A DNA stretch of 64,000 nt, from positions 62,001 through 126,000 of the forward strand of contig JBNKWZ010000021.1 in assembly GCA_050300015.1 (NCBI GenBank). The letters are read 5' to 3'. The first letter of the stretch is position 1, and each line of letters starts with the position of its first letter. The position numbers were made by a program, and so were the translations under genes. Source of the stretch: CAYZQH01 sp050300015. GTDB lineage: Bacteria; Pseudomonadota; Gammaproteobacteria; Pseudomonadales; Cellvibrionaceae. Shown in pieces: positions 26,919-34,960 of the stretch. The notes beneath the pieces were generated by a model. That model ran no database searches. It was not told the origin of the DNA and saw only the letters and a program-made list of their open reading frames with translations.

Positions 26919-28280
26919 TCAAGTCAAGTTGGTTTTTATGAAAGAAGCTAATATGTCATAGTTTACTAAAAAGCTTAGGGTGGCAAACGCAAACATTATC
27001 AAGAAAAAATAGATATCCGGTAGCGAGGATACCCAACCGGTTTTTCTAATGGTTATGGATGTGTACAGATGGCCGACCAAGGATGCCAATGCGGGGCTTA
27101 CAATCAATCCTACTAAGCCAAAAAATGTGTACCCAAGGGTCAGAGCTAGAACGTTACTAAATGCTGTTACTCCAATACATTTAAAGTGGGTTTTGCTTTC
27201 TCCTTTTGCAAGAAGGCCGAAGTTAAATACTAGCGGTAAGATTTTAGTTGCGGAAGCAAAGGCATATAACGTAAGGATTGGGCCAGCAAGGTGATATCTG
27301 GCATCATAAAGAAATGTGACAAGCCAAATAGAGATGAGAGATAAAAATCCGAATATGGGTGCGGTTGCTAAGATGCAGTAGAGCCTTGCTTTCCTAATTA
27401 AGACGGATAGCTCGGTAGACCCTTTTCGATATGCTTCTGAAAGGGCAGGAAAGATGATGTTTCCTGCTAGCTTCTCGAAAATTTCTCCTGCCATCCCTGC
27501 AAATGTAGCTGCGATGGCTAGCATTGCAAGGGTGTCTTTTGTTACGAAATACCCCTCAATCATCTTGGCGCCCTGGTGGGTAAAGTATGTGAACACCGTG
27601 GACCAGAAAATCCATGATCCATACCTAAGTATGGCCATAGAGTGTTTTCTGTTGAGCTGGAGTTTATGCTTATGCCCTTTGAGGAATAGGTGTCCGATGA
27701 TGACTTCACATAACACGCCTAGAACAACGCCTATTGCGAGGGACCATACCGATTTAAATTGCCAGGCAAGTGTCGCCATTATTACAACGCATATGGCTTG
27801 CCCGGCAATTTTAACCAGCATTATGGGCTTGATTTTAAGTGATCTTTCATAAAGGATTAGATTGATCGAATTAAAACCCAGGAACAACGCATTTAGGGCG
27901 CAGAAACATAGCAATGGAAATAGTTGGTGGCTTTCATATATTATAGATGCGGGGTAGGCGGCGGCGGAAATTGCCAAAAACAAAAAGCAACCTCTTATCA
28001 CCTGTAATGTCCAGGCGGAATTTAGAAACGATAGATCGTTGGTGTCTGCACTACGAATTACTGCTGGCCGAATGCCGACGTCACTAAACATTTGAGCGCC
28101 GACAAGAACGGTATTTACAATCACCATTAACCCAAACGCTTCGGGAAACAACAGTCGAGTCAACAGCAAGTTACTGCCGAGTTGAACAATCTTTTGGACT
28201 CCGAGGCCACAAAGCAACCAAAAGCTCGGTCCAGCTAGCCGTCCTGTCAAGATGCTTTTAAGCTTTTCTGATGGAGCCAT
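26919..28280 (-). CDS. Wzx-like oligosaccharide flippase
   Basis: A 453-residue membrane protein of the MOP/PST flippase type with about twelve to fourteen hydrophobic segments. The N-terminus has GLGVQKIVQLGSNLLLTRLLFPEAFGLM, typical of the polysaccharide flippases, and ILRYGSWIFWSTVFTY lies in the middle. It should turn the undecaprenyl-linked repeat unit to the periplasmic side. It is divergent from the polymerase-like gene at 28356, with the two starts 75 bases apart. Confidence 0.9.
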   Translation of the reverse strand: MAPSEKLKSILTGRLAGPSFWLLCGLGVQKIVQLGSNLLLTRLLFPEAFGLMVIVNTVLVGAQMFSDVGIRPAVIRSADTNDLSFLNSAWTLQVIRGCFLFLAISAAAYPASIIYESHQLFPLLCFCALNALFLGFNSINLILYERSLKIKPIMLVKIAGQAICVVIMATLAWQFKSVWSLAIGVVLGVLCEVIIGHLFLKGHKHKLQLNRKHSMAILRYGSWIFWSTVFTYFTHQGAKMIEGYFVTKDTLAMLAIAATFAGMAGEIFEKLAGNIIFPALSEAYRKGSTELSVLIRKARLYCILATAPIFGFLSLISIWLVTFLYDARYHLAGPILTLYAFASATKILPLVFNFGLLAKGESKTHFKCIGVTAFSNVLALTLGYTFFGLVGLIVSPALASLVGHLYTSITIRKTGWVSSLPDIYFFLIMFAFATLSFLVNYDILASFIKTNLT

Positions 28281-28355
28281 AATTAGTGTCAGTTGGTTGG
28301 AGTTTTAGCTATAACCATTTTTCTTAAAAGCATTGTATCAGGTAATAAGACAAGT

Positions 28356-29765
28356 ATGATAGCTCAAATTCCCTCAGTGTTCTATTACGTCGCGCTGTTT
28401 GCGTGGCCCATTGTGGCGGTCAAATTTTTCAAGAAATATGATCTGCCGACAGCAATCGTTTTGTCAATTGTACTTCCATTTTTGTTTTTGCCGACGCCAA
28501 CAGAGCAGCAATTCACACCTATAGATTTGCCAGTATTTCCTCCAATTGATAAGAATTTTATTCCGGTTTTTACGATATTAATGATTCTCTATTTCAGAAA
28601 GGAGAAACTTAGATTCTATCCAGATTCTGCTCTTGGGAAGATGGCGGTGGTGCTTTTGTTTGTCTCTCCTTTTCTAACCGTCTTCAATAACACAGAATCT
28701 ATTGTGTATGGCCCGAAGGTGATTCCAGGGCTTGGTCTTAAAGATGGACTGTCATTGTTGATGGACTTTGTATTTACCTACTATTTTCCGTTCATAGTTG
28801 GTTATTCTTTTTTAGGGTCCAAATACGGACATGAAAAACTTGTGAGCGTGATTGCTGTTTCGGGACTAATCTACAGTTTGTTAATGTTGTACGAGGTTCG
28901 CATGAGTCCTCAGCTTCACACCAGTATTTATGGCTACTTTCCTCATGAGTGGAACCAACAAAAAAGAGGTGATGGATTTAGGCCTGTGGTATTTCTAGGT
29001 CACGGCCTGTATGTGGCGATGCACTTTATGGTGGTGATTATATGTATCGTCGCTTGTGTTAAATCCGAAATTAAAGGGTTTGTTGCTAGGTATGCCAAAC
29101 TAATTCTGGTTTATAGCGTAGTGGTTTTATTGCTGTGCAAGACAATGAGTGCAATTATTTATTGTTTGCTTTTCTTTGTGGTGTTAATCCTTTTTAAGTG
29201 GAAGGGTTTAATGCGAATGTCTCTGGTTCTGTGCGGTATTCTTATGTTTTATCCGATGATAAGAAGTGTTGTTCCCCTAGATGAGGTTGTAGGCTTTTTT
29301 CAGGGGGTTAGTGAGGAGCGAGCAGAATCCTTGAAGTATAGAATAGATAATGAAGAGCAGTTGTTAGCTCGAGCAGAAGTGAAACCACTGACGGGATGGG
29401 GGTCTTGGGGGAGAAATCATGTTTTTAATGAGGATACGGGTGCTCAACTTAGTGTAACTGATGGGATTTGGATAATAGTCTTTGGAGGTGCAGGTTGGGT
29501 TGGTTATATTTCTATGATCGGGTTGGCTTGTTTTCCTGTGTTTTTAATTTGGGCCAAACAAAAAAATATAGATAAAATCCCATATTCCACGTTATGCCTA
29601 GCAGCTATCGTTGGCGTCTATTCTTTAGATCAAATACCAAATTCATCATTCAATGTGTTAACGTTTGTTATCTCGGGGGCTCTGCTAGGTTGGGTCGACA
29701 GGGATTTGAGGCGAGTAAATAGAAGGGGATCTGAGAAAATATACATGTCGAGCCCTTCTGGTTAG
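28356..29765 (+). CDS. O-antigen polymerase/ligase-like membrane protein (Wzy candidate)
   Basis: About 469 residues with ten or more membrane segments and a large loop before the C-terminal helices that contains GWGSWGRNHVFNEDTG. 'RPVVFLGHGLYVAMHFM' is a pattern common to the O-antigen ligase/polymerase superfamily. In a Wzx/Wzy locus this is the best polymerase candidate. The frame is open from a TTG at 28293; the ATG at 28356 is chosen because the first membrane helix follows directly. Ligase versus polymerase cannot be told from sequence. Confidence 0.8.
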   Translation: MIAQIPSVFYYVALFAWPIVAVKFFKKYDLPTAIVLSIVLPFLFLPTPTEQQFTPIDLPVFPPIDKNFIPVFTILMILYFRKEKLRFYPDSALGKMAVVLLFVSPFLTVFNNTESIVYGPKVIPGLGLKDGLSLLMDFVFTYYFPFIVGYSFLGSKYGHEKLVSVIAVSGLIYSLLMLYEVRMSPQLHTSIYGYFPHEWNQQKRGDGFRPVVFLGHGLYVAMHFMVVIICIVACVKSEIKGFVARYAKLILVYSVVVLLLCKTMSAIIYCLLFFVVLILFKWKGLMRMSLVLCGILMFYPMIRSVVPLDEVVGFFQGVSEERAESLKYRIDNEEQLLARAEVKPLTGWGSWGRNHVFNEDTGAQLSVTDGIWIIVFGGAGWVGYISMIGLACFPVFLIWAKQKNIDKIPYSTLCLAAIVGVYSLDQIPNSSFNVLTFVISGALLGWVDRDLRRVNRRGSEKIYMSSPSG

Positions 29766-30067
29766 ATTTTATTTGATGCTGGCAGGAACTTTATTTGTAC
29801 TGGCTCAGACTTAATCTGATAGTTACCCGTTTTTCAATCGGTTCTGTCAGTTTGCATTTGAGCTAAGTCGAGACTAATTCAGTTAAGGTGTGGTTGGCTG
29901 GACGCTTACTCTCTGAGTTTATTAACCCGGCAATCTTTTATGTCGGGTTAATGCGGTACAAGGCCGTGCCGCCATTGGTCGGATTAATGGCGATAACCAG
30001 AAAGTTTATCAGTGTTCGCCATATTGAGCTTCAAGGGTTGTTTCACTGTATGTTTAGCGGTGTCAGA
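29766..30067. other. Intergenic region with paired inverted repeats
   Basis: No supported gene; a 68-codon frame at 29888 overlaps a hairpin and has no ribosome-binding site. A 12-base-pair inverted repeat with a single G-T pair (29921-29932 against 29941-29952) lies here, directly followed by a smaller hairpin (29953-29972). Both could act as terminators for the convergent genes on either side, although no T-run follows. Confidence 0.45.
29921..29952. repeat. 12-bp inverted repeat
   Basis: ATTAACCCGGCA pairs with TGTCGGGTTAAT over an 8-base loop; one position is a G-T pair. It lies between convergent genes. The sequence GTCGG(G/A)TTAATG is repeated directly about 35 bases further on. Confidence 0.6.
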
Positions 30068-31150
30068 TCACTTGAATTTACTTTTCTGTTTTAGAAAAAA
30101 GCTTTCAAACCAGTAGAAGCTCAAAGCCGAAATAATGAAAGAGCCAAAGGTAAATAGTATAAAAAAGACAAATTTGGAGTTGCTGAAGGCGTCAATTGGT
30201 ATGATTTTTGTCACCTTTGATGTGGGGCCCCACATAAGCCCGTGAAGGATGTATATTCCATAACTAAAGCGGCCTGTGAGCTGCAATGCTTTTGTTGATA
30301 GGAACGAGCTAAGGTAATTTCTTTCATTAACTAAGCATGCTGTGATGAAGGTGCCCATAAGTATATGAATTATAATCAAATCAAGCCCAATAATTGATCC
30401 AGACTGAAAAAATATAAAACTTAAAGTCAAGAGTCCTATTGCGGGAGCTGCTAACGCGTGCGAAAGATATTTGGCTATTAGTCCAAATGTAAGCTGATGG
30501 TTGAGTGCAACCGCTATCAGGCAGCCTATTAATATTGTTCTGAAGGGGACTAGATGCCAGCTGATGTTGAATATGAAATTTTCGATTAACTCTGGAGTGC
30601 TGAAGCTGAGGGATAGCGTAATTAGTGCCATTACTAGTATGGCTGCAATTTTAGACGATAGCTTGATGCCCAGGAAGACGATCGTCATGGGCCAGAGTAG
30701 ATAAAACTGCTCCTCTACCGCGAGACTCCATGCTCGGTGAAAGAAATGATATATACCTTCTGGGGCCCAATTGGTAACGTAAAATACGTAGTAGGGAAGA
30801 GGCGCTAACATCTTTCTGAGTTCTTCTGGTGCAGTAAGAGCATTCCATGCGAGCATGAATATTATAAATCCATAATATAGAGGAAATATTCTCAGCGATC
30901 GCCTGGCGTAAAAGTTGGCGAGCGATATCTTTCCGGTGGTTCTTTTTTCTTTGATAAGAAGGTGGGTAATTAAAAAGCCACTTAAAATGAAGAATAGGTC
31001 GACGCCAAGATATCCTCGGCTAAAGAACTCAATGTCTAGTGGGGGAGCACCGGCAGAGTGGTGCCAAAGCACGCAAAGTATTGCAATGCCCCGGACGCCA
31101 TCTAAAAGGAGGAAATGTTTCCTGTTTTGGAAAGACTCAATGTTTGGCAT
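30068..31150 (-). CDS. Acyltransferase-3 family membrane protein (OafA-like)
   Basis: A 360-residue integral membrane acyltransferase with about ten helices. The family signature R-x10-H is present near the N-terminus (VRGIAILCVLWHH), followed by FFILSGFLITHLL, a FYARRSLRIFPLYY segment and WSLAVEEQFYLLWP. These enzymes O-acetylate (or succinylate) sugars of surface polysaccharides from a cytoplasmic acyl-CoA. It lies downstream of a beta-helix lipoprotein on the same strand, separated by a likely terminator. Confidence 0.93.
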   Translation of the reverse strand: MPNIESFQNRKHFLLLDGVRGIAILCVLWHHSAGAPPLDIEFFSRGYLGVDLFFILSGFLITHLLIKEKRTTGKISLANFYARRSLRIFPLYYGFIIFMLAWNALTAPEELRKMLAPLPYYVFYVTNWAPEGIYHFFHRAWSLAVEEQFYLLWPMTIVFLGIKLSSKIAAILVMALITLSLSFSTPELIENFIFNISWHLVPFRTILIGCLIAVALNHQLTFGLIAKYLSHALAAPAIGLLTLSFIFFQSGSIIGLDLIIIHILMGTFITACLVNERNYLSSFLSTKALQLTGRFSYGIYILHGLMWGPTSKVTKIIPIDAFSNSKFVFFILFTFGSFIISALSFYWFESFFLKQKSKFK

Positions 31151-31298
31151 TGCTTTTTGCGGTTACGAGTTAATAATATCTATTTTGGCAGGACGCTTCA
31201 CGCAGGTCAAAACTTATATTTTATAAGCTGCGGTGAGATTCACGGGTTTTAATATTTCGATACAGGCTCAACGACAGTCAGATCGTTGATCGAGGTAA

Positions 31299-31332
31299 AG
31301 GCCAGTGCGCTAAGTGTGAAATACACTGGCCT
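31299..31332 (-). terminator. Likely intrinsic terminator of the beta-helix lipoprotein gene
   Basis: On the minus strand a 9-base-pair stem (AGGCCAGTG / CACTGGCCT) with a 16-base loop begins 12 bases after the stop codon at 31345 and is followed by TTTA. The T-run is short, so termination may be partial. Confidence 0.6.
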
Positions 31333-31344
31333 GTTAGGGGGAGG

Positions 31345-34212
31345 TTACATTCCGAACCCGGCGCGAATGTAGTCATTGATTTGGGGAGCTGAATATGTCG
31401 CGTCCCAGTATCCAAGTGGGCGATTGAGTACGACATCCATAAATGCATCAAAATCGTTGGCTCCGCCGATGTGGGCATTATAAGAAGCCAAATTTCGGTT
31501 GGGGTCTGGATAGGTTTCAGTGGTGGTAAACTTATCTGTTCCCCATTTCCAGCTGATATTGTTTTGGTAGGTGACTTTAGACTCATCCGTTACTTTATGC
31601 GCTAGAAAGCCAACTCTGTACAACCCGTCGCGAGTGTCCTCCGGAACGAATCCATTGCTCACAATGTTATTCTTCAATGTGAACTTCCCTTGGCCCAACT
31701 CCTCAATATTAATTCCCCAGAGCGCAGGCGTACACAACCCTGTGCCTGAGCATGCGGATGAACCTTTATATTGTGATCGGCCCTCAGTAACGACATTATT
31801 GATGGCGGTTGCGGGTACACCGGCAGCCAAGGGATGTCCGCCATATCCCATCTGTAAGCCTATGCCATTTCTCGCAAAAAAATTGTTCTCAAATAGGCCA
31901 CCTGCGCGGCCGTGTATGCCTAGGCTGGAACCACGAGTGATGATATTGTTTCTAACGACTAAGGTTTTCCCGTCGGTTCCATATTGAATGTAGATGTTGT
32001 GATTATACTGGTTTGCGCCTGCACCAGGGACACTCTCATGCCATCCGCCATGGTCGAATACGTTGTCTTCAATCGTCAAGTTGACAACACTTGCGGCAAA
32101 AAGATTTGATGGACGCCCTACATTGTCATACGATGAACGATCATAGTACGCACCAGTAAAGATGTTGCGCCGTAGTGTTATGTCCGATGGGTTTCCGGTT
32201 GTCCAGCCTTGCAATACGAGTTCTAGATAGTCAAATTTTGTGTCTTCTATCAAGATGTGGGTGTTTTTTCCAAGTAGTACAAACTTGGATTTATCACCGT
32301 GTGCACCTGTAAACGCTGGGTGGCTTGTATCTAGCTTGTACGCCGATAAATGCAGTCCGATGAAGTTTACATTTGAAATATTGTTTGACGCTTTGTCTGC
32401 AAGAAATACATGCTGAACGGACTCAATTTTGGGCCGCGGACCGCTGGCGCCATAGTATGCAATAACGGCTGGCTCATTTGGGCTTCTTCCAGAAACGATT
32501 CCTTTGAGCGACTGATCTCGCCAGACATCTCCTCGTTTTAAGTAGACGTGGTCTGGGTATCCAGATCGCATTTTTTCTAATCCTGCAGCTATTGATCGGC
32601 AAGGCGCAGCGGGGCTTAGACAGTTACTTGAATCCTTGCCAGTGGAAGAGCTTACGTAAATGAGTTTTGAGTCTGCGGAAGGGCTTATCGCAGTGAACCC
32701 GCCGTTGCCAGGGTTTTCTCCGCCAGTTCCAGAGCCAGCTGGGGGCGTGACATATAGTGAAGCTGTTGCTGTAGAAACCTCATTGCCTTGACGAATTTCA
32801 TAAGTAAATGCATCGCTTCCGAAAAAATCTGGCGCAGGCTCGTAAGTAAATAATCCAGAAATGTCCAAAGTTAAGGTCCCGTTGCTAGGTTCTTCGGTAA
32901 GGACAAATGTTGCTGTGGAATTGTCAAACTTATCATTGATGCCGACAGCTTGATCCGATCCCGAGTCGAAAGTGGTATTGGCTTCAACGGTATAATGGTC
33001 GTCGACAGCAACGACGGTTGGTTCCACATATCCCTTGATGGTTAAGTTTACCATGAAAGGTTCACCCTCCATACCCGAAGAGTCATCTTCAGTGTATGGC
33101 GTCGCCGTAATTCGATAGTTTCCGCTTGGGAGAGTGGTGACGTCAATGTGTTGCGCGTCACTGGCAGCTGTGTAGATAGGTGTGTTCTCTTGTCGCTCAA
33201 TTAACTTGCTATTGTTGTCCATGTTTTCGAACACAAAAGCCACGCTGCCGGTTGAGGCATCTCCATCCGTGATAGCGACGAAATTGATCAGGTTGGACGG
33301 GAGGTTATTTAGGTCGATTTGCGCGCTTCCCTCACTAAATCTCGATACGTTAATAAGATCTCCTTGATCTGAAACTGCAACCAAGTCCAGCGCAGCCAGT
33401 TTAGGGGCGTCGGGGCTCCCAGTTGACGGGGCTTGGTCTACGATGTTTAGGGTTATCGTAGCCGCCGTTCCAGCTTTTCCCTGTTTGTCCGCTTGTTCAT
33501 AGGGCGTCACGATTAGTGTATATTCACCCGCTGAAAGTTCGCCTGATGTTAGGTCAATCCCTGTGTTTTCAATTGCCATTGTAAAGGCAGGGTTATTCTC
33601 ATAGCGGTCTAACGTCAGGTCGGGACCGTTAAAATAGAAATGAAGGCTACCCGTCGCGTTATCATTTGTCGTTTTGGCCACTATATTGATTTTGTCTTGG
33701 TGGATGTCCGCTAGGTTGATACTGGCGCCGTCCTCCAGCACTGAAAGTGTTAATAGACCATTGTTGTTTGTGATACCTACCAACTCGAAAGTTTCCACTG
33801 TTGGAATGGATAAGGTGGGATCTGTGGGTTCTTCTATGACGTCTCCTCGATCACCCGTTGAGTCAGAGGGCGCCGTTATTTCTATGGTTCGGGAGACAGT
33901 GTTCGAGGCGCTGTTATCAGAGTCCACTACAGAGTAAGTGAGTGTATAGGTGCCTGGAGAGGAGGTGTCGATGGCCCCTGATACAGCAACGCTGGAGGTG
34001 AGGATGCCATCCTCAGCATCGATTGCATAGTAACCAGGGTCTATGAAGGTCTCATTCACCGTCAAGACTAAGGTTTCGTCACCTAATAGCATAATCTGAG
34101 GTGCCGTGTTGGCTGTGGTCACTTTTGGCTCGGTTTCAGTGTTTTCTGTACATCCGCCGAATAAGGTCAGTAAAGTGATTAAACTGGTCAATTTTGTAGC
34201 TGTTTTAAACAT
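31345..34212 (-). CDS. Large lipoprotein with Ig-like domains and a right-handed beta-helix
   Basis: A 955-residue protein with signal peptide and lipobox (LFGGC, Cys21). In order: an HYR/DUF5011-type Ig domain (~38-112, 'FIDPGYYAIDAEDG'), two homologous beta-sandwich domains (~140-265 and ~275-395, both with a 'G-A/Y-I/T-L … TPY' pattern), a cadherin-like Ig domain (~400-490, DDHYTVEANTT … FTYEP-PDFFGSDAFTYE) and a pectate-lyase-like right-handed beta-helix from ~515 (IYVSSSTGKDSSNCLSPAAPCRSI, then repeats such as LTIEDNVFDHGGWH and FENNFFARNGIG). GGAG lies five bases before the ATG. It could bind or cleave the exported polysaccharide; no catalytic set was identified. Confidence 0.85.
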   Translation of the reverse strand: MFKTATKLTSLITLLTLFGGCTENTETEPKVTTANTAPQIMLLGDETLVLTVNETFIDPGYYAIDAEDGILTSSVAVSGAIDTSSPGTYTLTYSVVDSDNSASNTVSRTIEITAPSDSTGDRGDVIEEPTDPTLSIPTVETFELVGITNNNGLLTLSVLEDGASINLADIHQDKINIVAKTTNDNATGSLHFYFNGPDLTLDRYENNPAFTMAIENTGIDLTSGELSAGEYTLIVTPYEQADKQGKAGTAATITLNIVDQAPSTGSPDAPKLAALDLVAVSDQGDLINVSRFSEGSAQIDLNNLPSNLINFVAITDGDASTGSVAFVFENMDNNSKLIERQENTPIYTAASDAQHIDVTTLPSGNYRITATPYTEDDSSGMEGEPFMVNLTIKGYVEPTVVAVDDHYTVEANTTFDSGSDQAVGINDKFDNSTATFVLTEEPSNGTLTLDISGLFTYEPAPDFFGSDAFTYEIRQGNEVSTATASLYVTPPAGSGTGGENPGNGGFTAISPSADSKLIYVSSSTGKDSSNCLSPAAPCRSIAAGLEKMRSGYPDHVYLKRGDVWRDQSLKGIVSGRSPNEPAVIAYYGASGPRPKIESVQHVFLADKASNNISNVNFIGLHLSAYKLDTSHPAFTGAHGDKSKFVLLGKNTHILIEDTKFDYLELVLQGWTTGNPSDITLRRNIFTGAYYDRSSYDNVGRPSNLFAASVVNLTIEDNVFDHGGWHESVPGAGANQYNHNIYIQYGTDGKTLVVRNNIITRGSSLGIHGRAGGLFENNFFARNGIGLQMGYGGHPLAAGVPATAINNVVTEGRSQYKGSSACSGTGLCTPALWGINIEELGQGKFTLKNNIVSNGFVPEDTRDGLYRVGFLAHKVTDESKVTYQNNISWKWGTDKFTTTETYPDPNRNLASYNAHIGGANDFDAFMDVVLNRPLGYWDATYSAPQINDYIRAGFGM

Positions 34213-34654
34213 GGGTACTCCAAATACCTACACCTAGGCCTCTTCGTTTGTGAGTCATCCTAGGGACTTCTGTATTGCTGTCACATCATAGGTGAGAGCT
34301 ACGTGCCCCATTTCTCATGGGCATAAAAACTAGCGTTTCTTATGACGCTAACGTTTGGCTTTAGTGTGGTACAGGGCTGCAATATTGGTGAGGATTTGCG
34401 CGACATCTAGCCCAAGCTGTGAAGTACACCTCGTAAGCTTTGAGTGGTATGTCGTTAATTGTGAAAATATCTCAATTGCTTTAGTGCTGATTCGCACTTT
34501 TGTATAGGGGAATACTGACTTTTAAAAGCCTTTTCCCACCAATATCAGTATGGCGTTAGAAACGTCCAGTGAACCTCTACCCCCCTAGAATCATGGATGA
34601 CAGAGAGCTTACCGCTTTACAATGAGATATTCGAGTCATTATTTAATTATAATG

Positions 34655-34677
34655 ATCCAAAATGCATACTTTTGGAT
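34655..34677. promoter_or_regulatory. Palindrome, possible operator
   Basis: ATCCAAAA and TTTTGGAT form a perfect inverted repeat with a 7-base spacer in the divergent region. The symmetry and spacing suit a dimeric regulator, but no cognate protein is known. Confidence 0.3.
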
Positions 34678-34712
34678 GAGGTTTACTGTAATTGGCTAAT
34701 TATGTATGAGAT

Positions 34713-34728
34713 TGGCGTGTAAGTGGCG
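34713..34728 (+). promoter_or_regulatory. Weak sigma-54-like promoter element
   Basis: TGGCGTGTAAGTGGCG has GG and GC ten bases apart, as required for -24/-12 elements, but departs from the consensus TGGCAYR-N4-TTGCW at three places. It points toward the fusion gene at 34961. Confidence 0.2.
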
Positions 34729-34960
34729 TTTGAGGCATCGTTTGAGGTTGATTTTGATGCCGCTAGGCCTTTTGCGATGCTCGGTTGGGCAATATTCGTG
34801 CTTTCTTACTGAATAGTAGGTCTACTCCCCAATAAAGTGCTTCCAAGCCGAAAATACAAAAGTAGGCATAAGGTATTGTAGGGGGTAGGGGTGTTAGTTT
34901 TATTTGAAATATAAATGTTGAGCTTATCCTATTTGAAATTATAAAAGTGGTTAATCACGT

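Larger units (their letters stand above)
34213..34960. other. 748-base divergent intergenic region
   Basis: No gene is supported. It separates the beta-helix lipoprotein (minus) from the ligase/acyltransferase fusion (plus). It holds a perfect 8-base inverted repeat ATCCAAAA/TTTTGGAT (34655-34662 and 34670-34677), possibly an operator, and a sigma-54-like element at 34713-34728. The A+T content is high throughout. Confidence 0.45.

Noticed and set aside
29888..30094. 68-codon ORF
   Set aside because: Spans the two hairpins and runs into the convergent acyltransferase gene; no start signals.
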